A stretch of DNA of 64,000 nucleotides from Rhodococcus sp. UNC23MFCrub1.1 (GCF_000686025.1 NZ_JMLQ01000002.1:310001-374000); one strand, 5' to 3'. Numbered from the stretch's first letter, positions 25,903-37,109 are shown. Notes: a model not told the origin generated them from the letters alone. Program-made: numbers and translations.

Positions 25903-26751
25903 GTGTCGACGCCCAAGATCGTGCTGTTCTACGTGTTCACGCCGCTGCCGGACCCCGAGGCGGTCCGGCTGTGGCAGCACACCCTGGCGTCCGCACACGG
26001 GCTCACCGGCCGGATCATCGTCTCCCCGCACGGCATCAACGCGACGGTGGGCGGCGACGTCCGCGCAGTCAAGAAGTACGTCCGCGGCACTCGTGAGTAC
26101 GCGCCGTTCGCGGCCGCGGACGTGAAGTGGTCGGACGGCCGCGGCGGCGACTTCCCCAAACTCAGCGTCCGGGTGCGTCCCGAGATCGTGACGTTCGGAG
26201 TACCGGACGAGCTCCAAGTGACCGCGGACGGCGTCGTGGGGGGTGGCCGCCACCTCGCACCCGAGGAGGTGCACGACCTGGTGGCCGAGCGGGGGGACGA
26301 CGTCGTCTTCCTCGACGGCCGCAACGCCTTCGAGGCCGCGATCGGACGTTTCGACGGCGCTGTGGTTCCGGACGTCGAGAACACGCGAGAGTTCGTGGCG
26401 CAGTTGGATTCCGGTGTGTTCGACCACCTGAAGTCGAAGCCCGTCGTCACCTACTGCACCGGGGGCGTGCGATGTGAGGTGTTGTCCTCCTTGATGCGCT
26501 CGCGCGGCTTCGAGGAGGTCTACCAGCTGGACGGCGGCATCGTGCGGTACGGCGAGCGGTACGGGGACGACGGGCTCTGGTCCGGGTCGCTGTACGTGTT
26601 CGATCAGCGCGGCACCGTCTCGTTCTCCGACCACCCGGCCGTCATCGGAACCTGTTCACGCTGCGGTGTTCCCACCTCGCGGTACCTCGACACGGACGAC
26701 GGCCACGGTCGTGGGTTGGCTCTGGTCTGCACCGAGTGCGTCCCCACGTGA
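25903..26751 (+). CDS. trhO: tRNA uridine(34) hydroxylase, rhodanese family
   Basis: 282 aa. N-terminal acylphosphatase-like domain ([20 protein letters not shown]), then a rhodanese domain with active-site C185 in CTGGVRCE and the DGR block near 138. A C-terminal CSRC/CTEC pair resembles a small zinc-binding motif. TrhO makes 5-hydroxyuridine at the tRNA wobble position. GTG start at 25903; its stop overlaps the next start (GTGA). Confidence 0.9.
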   Translation: MSTPKIVLFYVFTPLPDPEAVRLWQHTLASAHGLTGRIIVSPHGINATVGGDVRAVKKYVRGTREYAPFAAADVKWSDGRGGDFPKLSVRVRPEIVTFGVPDELQVTADGVVGGGRHLAPEEVHDLVAERGDDVVFLDGRNAFEAAIGRFDGAVVPDVENTREFVAQLDSGVFDHLKSKPVVTYCTGGVRCEVLSSLMRSRGFEEVYQLDGGIVRYGERYGDDGLWSGSLYVFDQRGTVSFSDHPAVIGTCSRCGVPTSRYLDTDDGHGRGLALVCTECVPT

Positions 26752-27635
26752 CAGTGCCGTTGCCGTTCCGGGACGGCCTCGCACCGCTGCGGCATCGGTT
26801 GCCCCACGGCGAGCATCCGGCGACCACGCTCGAATACCTGGAGAGCGTGCTGCCCGGCGACGCGTGGCGGGCGACGATGGCGGCGGGGGAGGTGGTCGAC
26901 GAGCGCGGCCGCCCGTACAGCGAGGACACGGCCTATCGCGCCGGTGCCGTCGTGCACTTCCACCGGATCCCGGAGCCCGAGGTGCCGGTTCCCTTCGAGA
27001 TGGAGATCCTGCACGTCGACGACGCGATCGTCGTCGTCGACAAGCCCCACTTCCTCGCGACCATCCCGCGCGGGCGTCACATCACCGAGACCGCGACGGT
27101 GCGGCTGCGGCGGCTCTTCGACGAGCCGGACATCACGCCGGCCCATCGGCTCGACCGCGCCACCGCGGGAGTCCTGATGTTCACCAGAGCAGCCCGATTC
27201 CGCCGGGCGTACCAGGGCCTCTTCGTCGACGGGAGCGTGGACAAGGAGTACGAGGCCGTCGCCGGATTCGACTCCGGCCTCACCTTCCCGCGCAGTGTCG
27301 AGAGCCGAATCGTCAAGGAACACGGCGTCATGACCGCGCACGAGGAACCGGGTGAGCCGAACAGCGAGACACGGGTGGAGATCATCGAGAGGGTGGGCGA
27401 CGCGGCGCGCTACCGGCTCTTCCCTCGCACGGGCAAGACGCATCAGCTGCGCCTGCATCTCTCCTCGCTCGGCATCCCGATCCACGGCGACCCGTACTAC
27501 CCGACGTTCACGTCCGTGGCGCCCGACGACTTCTCGACACCCCTGCAGTTGCTCGCGCGCCGGTTGAGCTTCACCGATCCGCTCACCGGCGACCCCCGCA
27601 CCTTCAGCTCACGGAGAGAACTCCGGCTCGTCTGA
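26748..27635 (+). CDS. RluA-family pseudouridine synthase
   Basis: 295 aa from the GTG at 26748, which overlaps the trhO stop (GTGA); another GTG 12 bp upstream is in frame and possible. Catalytic D136 lies in [34 protein letters not shown] is the conserved C-terminal RluA block. An S4-like N-terminal part is suggested ([21 protein letters not shown]). The exact tRNA or rRNA target is unknown. Pairing with trhO makes a small RNA-modification operon. Confidence 0.9.
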   Translation: MTVPLPFRDGLAPLRHRLPHGEHPATTLEYLESVLPGDAWRATMAAGEVVDERGRPYSEDTAYRAGAVVHFHRIPEPEVPVPFEMEILHVDDAIVVVDKPHFLATIPRGRHITETATVRLRRLFDEPDITPAHRLDRATAGVLMFTRAARFRRAYQGLFVDGSVDKEYEAVAGFDSGLTFPRSVESRIVKEHGVMTAHEEPGEPNSETRVEIIERVGDAARYRLFPRTGKTHQLRLHLSSLGIPIHGDPYYPTFTSVAPDDFSTPLQLLARRLSFTDPLTGDPRTFSSRRELRLV

Positions 27636-27637
27636 TT

Positions 27638-27693
27638 CCGGCCGGCCTCCGGCCTTCCCGCTTTCCGACCCCGGCCGGCCTCCGGCCTTCCCG
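27638..27693. repeat. Interspersed hairpin repeat, two copies between convergent genes
   Basis: CCGGCCGGCCTCCGGCCTTCCC occurs at 27638-27659 and again from 27671, 33 bp apart. This is the same core as at 13.15 kb in inverse orientation. It fills the gap between the stop of the pseudouridine synthase and the stop of the glutaminase gene and could act as a two-way terminator. Confidence 0.8.
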
Positions 27694-28887
27694 CTACATG
27701 AGCCCGTTGGGGTCGTCCACCTCGACGTCGTGGCCGTCGCCGCGCAGTCGCTCGATCAACTCACCGAGCAGCCGCACCGCAGCTCCGTTGACCGCTCGGG
27801 CGGGCTTGAGCTCGAAGCCGATGCGTGTCGGCTCGTCCGGAAGGTCGGCCAGGACGCGGCTCATGATGTTCTCCGCGCCGGCGAAGCGGATGTCGCCCTG
27901 CAGCTCGTACACCGTGCGGCCGTCCTCCTCACGGGCCCGGCGCACTGCGGAGTGACCGGACGGGGCGATGTCCATCATGTGCAGATCCATGTCCCGCGAC
28001 AGTCGCTCGAACACCTCGACCCCGCGCACGCTGTTGCCCCGGTCGTCGAGTCGTGGGGAGTGGACGGCGATCCCGAGCTGACCGGGCAGCACCCCGATGA
28101 TCGCGCCGGACACACCGCTCTTCGCGGGAATGCCGACGTTCGCGATCCAGTCGCCCGTGCCGTCGTACATCCCGCACGTGGTCATGGTCGAGAGCACCTG
28201 TCGCACGACGGCGGACGTCGCCACCCGCTCGCCGCTCTCGGGATGGACACCGCCGTTCGCCATCGTCGCGGCGAGCATCGCGAGATCGGGTGTGGTGACG
28301 TCGATGCTGCACTGCCTGGCGTACCCGGTGACGACCTCGTGTGCATCGCACTCGAGGACCTTCACCGAGGCGAGCATGTGGGCGAGCGCCAGGTTCCGGT
28401 CGCTCGACTCCATCTCGGCGTCGAACACGTCGTCGTCGATCGAGAGGTCGCGGCCGACGAACGCGGAGTGCAGCGCGAGGATCCGGTCGACGCGATGCTC
28501 GACGTCACGCCCCTCGACCAACGAGTGTGCCGCGATGGCACCGGCATTGATGAGCGCGTTGCGCGGGCGGCCGGTGTCGCGTTCGAGCGAGATCTCGTTG
28601 AACGCGTCGCCCGACGGCTCGACGTCGATCTTGCGGTGCACGGCGTCGAGCCCACGGTCGGCCAGCGCGAGGGCGTAGGTGAGTGCCTTGGAGATGGACT
28701 GGATCGAGAAGGACGAGTCCACGTCGCCGGCGCAGTAGACCGTGCCCTCGACGGTGACGACGGCGACCGAGAACACGTCGGGGTCGGCCTCCGAGAGGAT
28801 GCGGTTGCCCGTGAGGACCTCGCCGCCGTCCGAGTCCCGGCAGGCGCGCAGCACGGCCTCCAGGTAGTCGGTGATCGGTGACGTCAC
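27694..28887 (-). CDS. glsA: Glutaminase with C-terminal STAS-like domain
   Basis: 397 aa from the GTG at 28887, which overlaps the thiM stop (GTGA); the open frame continues upstream without support. The glutaminase domain (1-305) has the beta-lactamase-like Ser-x-x-Lys dyad S64/K67 (QSISKAL), plus NAGAI and PAKSGVSGAIIGVLPG. Residues about 310-397 form a STAS/anti-sigma-antagonist-like domain (GRTVYELQGDIRFAGAENIM), a known glutaminase fusion. It hydrolyses glutamine to glutamate and ammonia. Confidence 0.93.
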   Translation of the reverse strand: MTSPITDYLEAVLRACRDSDGGEVLTGNRILSEADPDVFSVAVVTVEGTVYCAGDVDSSFSIQSISKALTYALALADRGLDAVHRKIDVEPSGDAFNEISLERDTGRPRNALINAGAIAAHSLVEGRDVEHRVDRILALHSAFVGRDLSIDDDVFDAEMESSDRNLALAHMLASVKVLECDAHEVVTGYARQCSIDVTTPDLAMLAATMANGGVHPESGERVATSAVVRQVLSTMTTCGMYDGTGDWIANVGIPAKSGVSGAIIGVLPGQLGIAVHSPRLDDRGNSVRGVEVFERLSRDMDLHMMDIAPSGHSAVRRAREEDGRTVYELQGDIRFAGAENIMSRVLADLPDEPTRIGFELKPARAVNGAAVRLLGELIERLRGDGHDVEVDDPNGLM

Positions 28888-29714
28888 CGTGGCAGCCACT
28901 CGACGTGCGCGCGCCGGAGGATGTCGTCGGGAGTGACGGCGTGCAGTGCGTCCAGGTAGGCGACCGCGAACGAGCCGGGCGCGGTGGCGGTCTCGGCCGC
29001 GATGTCGGCGGCGACCGTCGCGTGCGTGTGGGCCGCGATCGTCGCGACTCCGTGGTCGTCGACCGCGGCGCAGTACGCGGCGACGAGAGCTCCGAGCGAA
29101 CACCCGGTTCCGGTCACCTTCGTCATGAGGACGCTGCCGCCGTGCACCGTCGCGAGTCCGCCCTCGTGGGCGATGTGGTCGATCGCCCCACTCGCGGACA
29201 CCGCTGTCGAGTAGGCGAGCAGGCCACGTGCGGCGTCGGCGGCGTCCGCCGGATCGTCCGAGCTGTCCACGCCGCGTCCGGACCCGTTCCGCTCGTCGGT
29301 GTCGAGTCCGGTCAGGCGGTGGAGACCGATGATCTCGGAAGCGTTTCCCCGCACGGCTGCGGGTCGGTGCTCGAGAAGGTCGCGGGCGAGTGCACCGCGC
29401 CACGGCAGTCCCCCGGCAGCGATGGGGTCCAGCACCCACGGGGTGCCCGCAGCCGCGGCGGCCGCCGCGGTGGCCAGGTACACCTCACGCAGCTGCGGCT
29501 GGGGCGTGCCGAGGTTGATCAGCACCGCGTCGGCCACCCCGGCGAACAGCGCCGCCTCGTCCTCGTTGTCCACCATGGCCGCACTGGCACCGGCGGCGAG
29601 GAGCACGTTCGCGGTGAAACCCGCTGTGACGTAATTGGTCACGGCGTGGACGAGGGGCGCGCGGTCACGCAGCGCGACGAGCGCGTCGGCCACGGAGGTC
29701 GTCGGGTCGGTCAT
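28884..29714 (-). CDS. thiM: Hydroxyethylthiazole kinase
   Basis: 276 aa. It phosphorylates the thiazole alcohol in thiamine salvage. Conserved blocks: PLVHAVTNYVT, NVLLAAGASAAMV, VLDPIAAG, GNASEI and the anion-hole GTGCSLGALVAA. Length fits the family. No TPP-riboswitch thi box was seen upstream; instead a short palindrome lies at 29719-29730. Coupled to glsA. Confidence 0.92.
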   Translation of the reverse strand: MTDPTTSVADALVALRDRAPLVHAVTNYVTAGFTANVLLAAGASAAMVDNEDEAALFAGVADAVLINLGTPQPQLREVYLATAAAAAAAGTPWVLDPIAAGGLPWRGALARDLLEHRPAAVRGNASEIIGLHRLTGLDTDERNGSGRGVDSSDDPADAADAARGLLAYSTAVSASGAIDHIAHEGGLATVHGGSVLMTKVTGTGCSLGALVAAYCAAVDDHGVATIAAHTHATVAADIAAETATAPGSFAVAYLDALHAVTPDDILRRAHVEWLPR

Positions 29715-29718
29715 GAGA

Positions 29719-29730
29719 CGGGTATACCCG
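29719..29730. promoter_or_regulatory. CGGGTATACCCG palindrome upstream of thiM
   Basis: A perfect 12-bp palindrome 5-16 bp before the thiM ATG. It could be an operator overlapping the start site or a -10-like element. No regulator is suggested by context. Confidence 0.35.
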
Positions 29731-29787
29731 CTCGGTGCTTCGCGTCACCTCACGCGGTACCGGTGGCGCATGGTCCCCGGTGTGTTG

Positions 29788-29968
29788 TAGCCTTATCGCA
29801 GCTGACAGGTCGTAGTTTTTGTGTGTTCGTGTTCATGCACGCTCGCTGGGAACTTGTAGTTGCGAGCGTGTGCGTCTTTCTGAGGAAACTCGGAGTTCGT
29901 CACGTTCAGTGCCGGCCCGGGTTTCACACGGTGTGGAACTCGAAGTATCAGCTGTAGGGAGCAACACC
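29788..29968 (+). promoter_or_regulatory. Long 5' leader of the cold-shock gene
   Basis: About 180 bp between a TAGCCT promoter-like element (29788-29793) and the ATG is U/T-rich for this genome and has a hairpin CACGCTCGC (29838-29846) with GCGAGCGTG (29862-29870), followed by TGCGTCTTTC. Long structured leaders that change fold with temperature are known for cspA genes, so this is a plausible RNA thermoregulator. Confidence 0.5.
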
Positions 29969-30169
29969 ATGACTCAGGGCACCGTCAAGTGGTTCAACGC
30001 CGAAAAGGGCTTCGGCTTCATCGCTCAGGAAGATGGACCTGACGTGTTCGTCCACTTCTCCGAGATCCAGGGCACCGGCTTCAAGAGCCTCGAAGAGAAC
30101 CAGCGCGTCGAGTTCGAGGTCACCTCGGGCGCCAAGGGTCCTCAGGCGAGCGGCGTTCGCGCGATCTGA
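29969..30169 (+). CDS. cspA: Cold-shock protein, CspA family
   Basis: 66 aa, a single OB-fold cold-shock domain. RNP1 is KGFGFI and RNP2 is VFVHF; the start is [17 protein letters not shown]. It binds single-stranded RNA/DNA as an RNA chaperone. GGGAG lies upstream of the ATG. It is alone in its transcription unit, with a long leader and a strong terminator. Confidence 0.95.
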   Translation: MTQGTVKWFNAEKGFGFIAQEDGPDVFVHFSEIQGTGFKSLEENQRVEFEVTSGAKGPQASGVRAI

Positions 30170-30195
30170 TTTCGGAGTAACCCACCGAAACTTCA

Positions 30196-30233
30196 CACTG
30201 GGGCCGGACACCGACAGGTGTCCGGCCCCAGTG
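30196..30233 (+). terminator. Terminator after the cold-shock gene
   Basis: A 17-bp perfect stem (30196-30212 with 30217-30233) closed by a GACA loop; arm core GGGGCCGGACACC. Very stable, located 27 bp after the cspA stop. The strongest intrinsic-terminator-like hairpin in the window. Confidence 0.85.
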
Positions 30234-30340
30234 GCATGTCCGGGGGTGGGTCGCACACAGGTTTTCGGGCGGACGCTCGGCGCTCGTTCGACGCTCGGGT
30301 TAATGTTCCATCACAGCCACGAGCGAAACGGAGCACACCC

Positions 30341-31420
30341 GTGCCGAACACCCTTTCCAGAGCAACACTCTCCACCGTCGCAGTCGCGAGCGCGTTCACC
30401 CTGGTCACCGCCTGTGGGTCAGCGCCGGAAGACAGCGCGAGCGGCGGATCCGACTCGGGTGACTTCACCCCGTGCATGGTCTCCGACTCCGGCGGCTTCG
30501 ACGACAAGTCCTTCAACCAGCTGAGCTACGAGGGCCTGCAGACCGCGGCCGGCGAACTGAACGTCGAGCCGATCACGGTGCAGTCGAACTCCCCGACGGA
30601 CTACACGCCCAACCTGAACAACCTCGTCGATCAGGGCTGCGGACTGGTGGTCACGGTCGGTTTCGCGCTCGCGGACGCAACGAAGGAAGCCGCGGAGCAG
30701 AACACCGACGTCAACTTCGCCATCGTCGACGACTCGTCCATCGAACTGGACAACGTCAAGCCGCTGACCTACGACACGGCGCAGTCCGCGTTCCTCGCCG
30801 GCTACGCCGCAGCGAGCTACAGCAAGACCAACACTGTCGGTACCTTCGGCGGATCGCAGTTCCCCACCGTCACCATCTTCATGGACGGCTTCGCCGACGG
30901 TGTGAAGTACTTCAACGAGCAGAAGAACCGCGACGTGCGCGTCATCGGTTGGGACGTCGACGCCCAGAACGGCTCCTTCACAGGTGGATTCGAGGCGAAC
31001 GAGGTCGCGAAGAACACCGCGCAGGGCCTCATCGACCAGAACGCCGACGTCATCTTCCCGGTCGGTGGTCCGATCTACCAGTCCGCTGCCCAGGCCATCC
31101 GTGACGCGAACCGTCCGATCGCGTTGATCGGCGCCGACGCCGACGTGTACGTCTCCGACCCGTCGGTCTCCGACCTGGTGCTCACGTCGGTGACCAAGGG
31201 CCTCGCCACCAGTACCGAGGAAGTGGTCAAGGCGGTCGGCGACGGCTCCTTCGACAACACCCCGTACGTCGGCACGCTCGAGAACGACGGTGTCGGCATC
31301 GCTCCGTTCCACGATTTCGAGTCGCAGGTCGATCCGGCTCTGCAGGGTGAACTCGACACGATCCGCGCGGGCATCATCGACGGATCGATCACGGTCACGT
31401 CGCCCTCGTCGCCCAACTGA
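30341..31420 (+). CDS. BMP-family (Med/BmpA) solute-binding lipoprotein
   Basis: 359 aa from the GTG at 30341 with GGAG upstream. Lipoprotein signal ending LVTAC. BMP-family blocks: DSGGFDDKSFNQLSYEGL, GFALADATKEAAEQN, TVGTFGGSQFPTVTIFMDGFADG and IGADADVYV. BMP proteins of this type bind purine nucleosides for ABC uptake. It is first gene of a four-gene importer operon; the next gene begins 2 bp after its stop. Confidence 0.9.
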   Translation: MPNTLSRATLSTVAVASAFTLVTACGSAPEDSASGGSDSGDFTPCMVSDSGGFDDKSFNQLSYEGLQTAAGELNVEPITVQSNSPTDYTPNLNNLVDQGCGLVVTVGFALADATKEAAEQNTDVNFAIVDDSSIELDNVKPLTYDTAQSAFLAGYAAASYSKTNTVGTFGGSQFPTVTIFMDGFADGVKYFNEQKNRDVRVIGWDVDAQNGSFTGGFEANEVAKNTAQGLIDQNADVIFPVGGPIYQSAAQAIRDANRPIALIGADADVYVSDPSVSDLVLTSVTKGLATSTEEVVKAVGDGSFDNTPYVGTLENDGVGIAPFHDFESQVDPALQGELDTIRAGIIDGSITVTSPSSPN

Positions 31421-31422
31421 CG

Positions 31423-32996
31423 ATGGCGTCGAACGACACCGCGTCCACGCTCGACAGCAGCCCCGGGCACGACCTGCCGAAGCTCGAACTCCGGGGCATC
31501 ACCAAGCGTTTCGGTTCCCTGGTCGCCAACGACCACATCGATCTGACCGTCGAGGCGGGGGAGATCCACTGCCTGCTCGGTGAGAACGGTGCCGGGAAGT
31601 CGACGCTGATGAATGTTCTCAGCGGCCTGTACCGGGCGGAGGAGGGCGAGATCCTCATCGACGGGGAGCGGCGCACCTTCGCCGGCCCCGGCGAGGCGAT
31701 GAGCGCCGGGATCGGCATGGTGCACCAGCACTTCATGTTGATCCCGGTGTTCACCGTCGCCGAGAACATCATCCTGGGCAACGAGAAGACGACGTTCGGC
31801 GGTCGCCTCGACCTCGACGCGGCTCGTGCGCTGGTACGGGAGGTGTCGGCCCGCTTCGGATTCGACGTGGATCCGGACGCGACAGTGGGCGATCTCCCGG
31901 TCGGCGTGCAGCAGCGCGTCGAGATCATCAAGGCGCTCTCCCGTGAGGCCGACATCTTGGTCTTCGACGAGCCGACGGCGGTCCTCACCCCGCAGGAGAC
32001 CGACGAGCTGATGACGATCATGCGTCAGCTCGCCGAGGCGGGAACGGCCATCGTCTTCATCACGCACAAGCTGCGTGAGGTGCGCGTGGTCGCCGATCGC
32101 ATCACCGTCGTCCGCCTCGGGAAGGTCGTCGGCCAGGCCGAGCCGACCGCCACCGACGGCGAACTGGCGTCCCTCATGGTCGGTCGCGACGTGCAGTTGC
32201 GCGTCGCCAAGGACCCGGCGCAGCTGGGGGATGCCGCGCTGGTCGTGTCGAACCTGACGGTTCCGGGTGCTGCCGGCCCGGTGGTGAACGACGTGTCCTT
32301 CGAGGTGCGCGCCGGCGAGATCCTGGCGATCGCGGGCGTGCAGGGCAACGGTCAGACGGAGCTCGCCGAAGCACTGCTGGGTCTGCATCCGGCGATGACC
32401 GGTCAGATCACGCTCGACGGTGCCTCGCTGGTCGGTCGCGACGTGAAGTCTGTGCTCGACGCCGGTGTGGGTTTCGTTCCCGAGGACCGCACCGAGGACG
32501 GACTCGTCGGCGAGTTCACCATCGCCGAGAACCTCATGCTCGACCGGTCGCACGGCGGGCCGTTCTCCGCTCGTGGCAGCATCGTGCGGTCCTTCCTCCG
32601 GTCGTTCGCGTCGGAGAAGGTGTCGGAGTTCGACATCCGCACGCCGAGCATCGACACGGCCGTCGGCAGACTCTCGGGCGGTAACCAGCAGAAGGTCGTG
32701 CTCGCACGGGAACTCGGGCGCGATCTGCGCCTGCTCATCGCGTCGCAACCCACGCGCGGAATCGACGTGGGATCCATCGAATTCGTGCACAAGCGCATCG
32801 TCGCGACGCGGGACGCGGGCACCCCCGTCATCGTGATCTCGTCCGAGCTGGACGAGGTGTCGGCGCTGGCCGACCGCATCGCGGTGATGTACCGAGGCGC
32901 CATCGTCGGCATCGTGTCCGGCGACGCCTCACGAGAAGAGTTGGGACTGCTCATGGCCGGAGGCCACTCCACCGACGCGAACACCGAGGGAGCCGC

Positions 32997-33000
<4 letters not shown>
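31423..33000 (+). CDS. Nucleoside-type ABC transporter ATPase (NupO-like, double NBD)
   Basis: 525 aa with two ATPase halves. The first has Walker A GENGAGKST, VGVQQRVEI as the signature-equivalent and Walker B ILVFDEPTAVLTP. The second has the degenerate GVQGNGQTEL P-loop, LSGGNQQKV signature and LIASQPTRGID, as is usual for this sugar/nucleoside class. It energises the two permeases that follow, with which it is coupled by GTGA. Confidence 0.92.
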
Positions 33001-34195
<1,195 letters not shown>

Positions 34196-34196
<1 letters not shown>

Positions 34197-35461
34197 TGAG
34201 CACACTCGCCACGGCTCCTCCTGACGCCGGGTCCCGTCCCGCCGCCTCCTGGAAGCTTCCCGTCGTCCTGGGTGTCGTCACCGTCGTCGCGCTGCTGGCC
34301 TTCGGGCTGCGGGGCGACAGCGGCACCAGCACGTTCTCCCTGGCCAGTGACAGCGACTTCGTCAGGTTGCCGGACGTGGGGCTGCCCGCGCGCGCCACGT
34401 GCATCGCGCTCGTGATCCTGCTCGCCGCCCTCACGCTGGTCAGTGCGGTTCGCACCCGGGCGGGGCAGCGCACACCGGTGGCGGTCACCGCGGTGTTCGC
34501 CGTCGCGTTCGTCCTGCTGTTCCTCACGTGGTCCGCGGTGGGCGAGACCATTCCCGTGCCGGGCCTGCTCCTCGGAACCGTCGCCCTCAGCACGCCGCTG
34601 ATCTTCGGTGCGCTCGGCGGCGTCGTCTCCGAGCGCGTCGGCATCATCAACATCGCCATCGAGGGCCAGCTCCTCGGCGGCGCGTTCGTCAGCGCGGTGG
34701 TCGCGACGCTCACCGGGTCGCCGTACGTCGGTCTCGCCGCGGCACTCGTCGCAGGAGCCTTGGTGGGCAGCGTCCTCGCGGTGTTCTCCATCCGGTACTT
34801 CGTCAACCAGGTCATCGTCGGCGTGGTGCTCAACGTGCTCGTCGTCGGGCTCACCAGCTTCCTGTACTCCAAGGTGCTGGTCCCCAGCGCCGCGACACTG
34901 AACACGCCGCCGCGCTTCCCCCGCATCGAGATTCCGCTGCTCTCGCAGATCCCGATCATCGGTCCGGTGCTGTTCCGGCAGACGGTCATCGAGTACGTCA
35001 TGTACATCGCTGTGGCGGCCGTGTTCGTCGGCCTCTTCCGCACGCGGTGGGGCCTGCGGTTGCGCGCGGTCGGTGAGCATCCGCGCGCCGCGGACTCCGT
35101 GGGTATCGACGTCGCACGCACCCGCTTCTGGAACGTCTGCCTCGCGGGCGCCATCGCCGGCATGGGCGGCGCGTACTTCACCCTGGGGTCGGTCGGTGCG
35201 TTCGGCAAGGAGATGACCGCCGGTGCCGGCTACATCGCCCTCGCCGCCGTGATCTTCGGACGCTGGGATCCCGTCCGTGCGACGTTGGCGGCCCTGCTGT
35301 TCGGATTCGCGTCCAACCTGCAGAACGTGCTGGGCATCATCGGCTCGCCGGTACCCAGCGAGTTCATGTTGATGCTGCCCTACGTGGTCACCATCCTGGC
35401 GGTCGCCGGGCTCGTCGGGAAGGTGCGTGGTCCCGCCGCGGCGGGCAGACCGTATCCCTGA
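34196..35461 (+). CDS. Nucleoside-type ABC transporter permease (NupQ-like)
   Basis: 421 aa from the ATG at 34196, with GAAAGGGG 5 bp upstream. The partner permease has an N-terminal extension with three extra hydrophobic segments, then the core LIFGALGGVVSERVGIINIAIEGQLLGGAF and RYFVNQVIVGVVLNVLVVGLTSFLYSKVL. Last gene of the importer operon, followed by a hairpin. Confidence 0.92.
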
Positions 35462-35489
35462 TCGGCGTCCGATGTTTGTCGGGCGCCGA
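35462..35489 (+). terminator. Terminator after the nucleoside importer operon
   Basis: TCGGCGTCC (35462-35470) with GGGCGCCGA (35481-35489): a 9-bp stem with one G-U pair and a 10-nt loop, directly at the permease stop. Confidence 0.6.
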
Positions 35490-35558
35490 CAGCAGGGAAC
35501 CCCCCTCCGTGGACGGTCGTACGGCCGCCCGTGCTCGAAGAAGGGACACCCGGAACTC

Positions 35559-36206
35559 ATGTCACGCATCGCAGTCGTCGGCGGCCACGGCAAGATCGCC
35601 CTGAAGCTCGCGAAGATACTGACCGAGAGTGGGCACCAGGTCACCTCGCTGATCCGCAATCCCGATCAGACCGCCGACATCGAGAAGACCGGCGCCACCG
35701 CCGTCGTCGCGGACGTCGAGGCGCAGACCACCCAGGAGATCGCCGGAACCGTGACCGGCCACGACGCCGTCGTCTTCGCTGCCGGCGCCGGGGGTGGCGA
35801 TGCCGACCGCACGTACGCCGTGGACCGCGACGCCGCCATCCGCTGCATCGACGCGGCGTCCGCGTCGGGCGTCCCGCGGTTCGTGCTGGTGTCGTACTTC
35901 GGTGCCGGACCGGATCACGGTGTCTCCCCGGACGACTCCTTCTACGCGTACGCCGAGGCGAAGGCCGAGGCCGATCAGCACCTGAAGAACAGCGACCTGT
36001 CCTGGACCATCGTCGCGCCGTCCGGCCTCACCGATGACGCCGGCACCGGCTCCATCACCACCAAGGAGCAGGGAGCGACGGGCGCCTCGGTCAGTCGCGA
36101 CGACGTGGCCGCGGTGATCGCCACCGTGCTCGACACCCCGTCCACCGCCGGCCGCATGATCGAGTTCGACCAGGGCGAGACGCCCATCGCCGACGCGCTG
36201 AGCTGA
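35559..36206 (+). CDS. NAD(P)-binding SDR/NmrA-like protein
   Basis: 215 aa from the ATG at 35559. Rossmann start MSRIAVVGGHGKIALKLAKIL (G-x2-G-x2-like), then the atypical-SDR NAD(P)-binding 10 blocks: VVFAAGAGGG, FVLVSYFGA, YAEAKAEADQHLKNSDLSWTIVAPSGL. Probably an epimerase or reductase of unknown substrate, or a redox sensor. No operon partner is coupled to it. Confidence 0.85.
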   Translation: MSRIAVVGGHGKIALKLAKILTESGHQVTSLIRNPDQTADIEKTGATAVVADVEAQTTQEIAGTVTGHDAVVFAAGAGGGDADRTYAVDRDAAIRCIDAASASGVPRFVLVSYFGAGPDHGVSPDDSFYAYAEAKAEADQHLKNSDLSWTIVAPSGLTDDAGTGSITTKEQGATGASVSRDDVAAVIATVLDTPSTAGRMIEFDQGETPIADALS

Positions 36207-36216
36207 CTCCCGGTCG

Positions 36217-36255
36217 GAACGGTCACCGGGTGAGAGGCTGACCCGGTGACCGTTC
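36217..36255 (+). terminator. 15-bp inverted repeat overlapping a start codon
   Basis: GAACGGTCACCGGGT (36217-36231) pairs perfectly with ACCCGGTGACCGTTC (36241-36255), 9-nt loop. It lies 10 bp past the SDR stop, as a terminator would, but the right arm contains the GTG start (36246) of the HAD gene. The start would be hidden in the folded RNA of a read-through transcript. Confidence 0.6.
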
Positions 36256-37109
36256 GACTCTTCGCCACCGATCTCGACGGGACGCTGCTGCGCTCCGACC
36301 GGACCATCTCTGCGCGCACCGCTGACGCCATGGCGGCAGCGCGAGACGCGGGGATCGACGTGGTGTGGGCCACCGCCCGTGCTCGGCACTCCGTCCACGA
36401 GTTCGCCGAGCAGAGCGGTTTCCGCGGAATTGCGGTGTGCGCCAACGGCGCCGTCCTCATCGATCTCGCCGACGGGACACCCGTGATCACCGAGACGGTG
36501 GGGATGGACGTCGCCGTCGGTCAGGCCGCGGTCGACCGGGTGCGCGCCCTCGTACCGGGAACCGTCGTCGCCGCGGTCGGACCCACCTCGTTCGTCGCGG
36601 AGTCGGGCTACGCCGCGTTGTGCGTGTTCTCCGACCATCACCGCGACCCGTCCACCATGGACACTGTCGTGGGTGATGATTTTTCGTCCGACAGCGACCG
36701 GCCTCCGGCCTTCCCGTGGTTGCCAGAGGACATGGTGAAGATCGTCGCCCGCCACGCCACCGTGCCGAGCGTGGATCTCTACCGCGGGTTGCTTGCCGGC
36801 GGTGTCGACGATGTCTCGGTCACCCATTCCGGCGCGCCCTACGTGGAGATCGCCGCGCGCGGAGTGTCCAAGGCGACCGCTCTGGCGGCGCTGTGCGAGC
36901 GCCGCGGCATCGCCCGGCGGGAGGTCGCGGCCGCCGGCGACGCACGCAACGATCTGGAGATGCTCGCGTGGGCCGGCACCGCGATCTGTCCGTCCAATGC
37001 CATCCCCGAGGTGCAGGCTCTCGTCGATCGGGTGGTCGCGAGCAACGACGACGACGGCATCGCGGAGTACCTCGAGGAGTTGGCACACTCCCACGTCGGT
37101 CAGGCTTAG
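36246..37109 (+). CDS. HAD-superfamily (Cof-type) phosphatase with in-gene repeat insertion
   Basis: 287 aa. Nucleophile motif DLDGTLL (D9, D11), WATARA motif II, GVSKATALAAL, and the metal motif AAGDARNDLEML. Type IIB (Cof) cap domain. Substrate unknown, probably a sugar phosphate. Residues 151-157 (DRPPAFP) are encoded by an in-frame copy of the interspersed repeat, inside the cap domain just before WLPEDMVKI. The start codon lies in a strong hairpin. Confidence 0.87.
   Translation: MTVRLFATDLDGTLLRSDRTISARTADAMAAARDAGIDVVWATARARHSVHEFAEQSGFRGIAVCANGAVLIDLADGTPVITETVGMDVAVGQAAVDRVRALVPGTVVAAVGPTSFVAESGYAALCVFSDHHRDPSTMDTVVGDDFSSDSDRPPAFPWLPEDMVKIVARHATVPSVDLYRGLLAGGVDDVSVTHSGAPYVEIAARGVSKATALAALCERRGIARREVAAAGDARNDLEMLAWAGTAICPSNAIPEVQALVDRVVASNDDDGIAEYLEELAHSHVGQA
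36695..36716. repeat. Interspersed repeat copy inside the HAD gene
   Basis: CGACCGGCCTCCGGCCTTCCCG, 22 bp, identical to the copies at 39.0 and 53.4 kb read on the opposite strand. It is in frame and encodes DRPPAFP. Confidence 0.8.

Noticed and set aside
29715..29760. TPP riboswitch in front of thiM
   Set aside because: The gap is short and no thi-box sequence or the two-arm structure was found; only a 12-bp palindrome is there.
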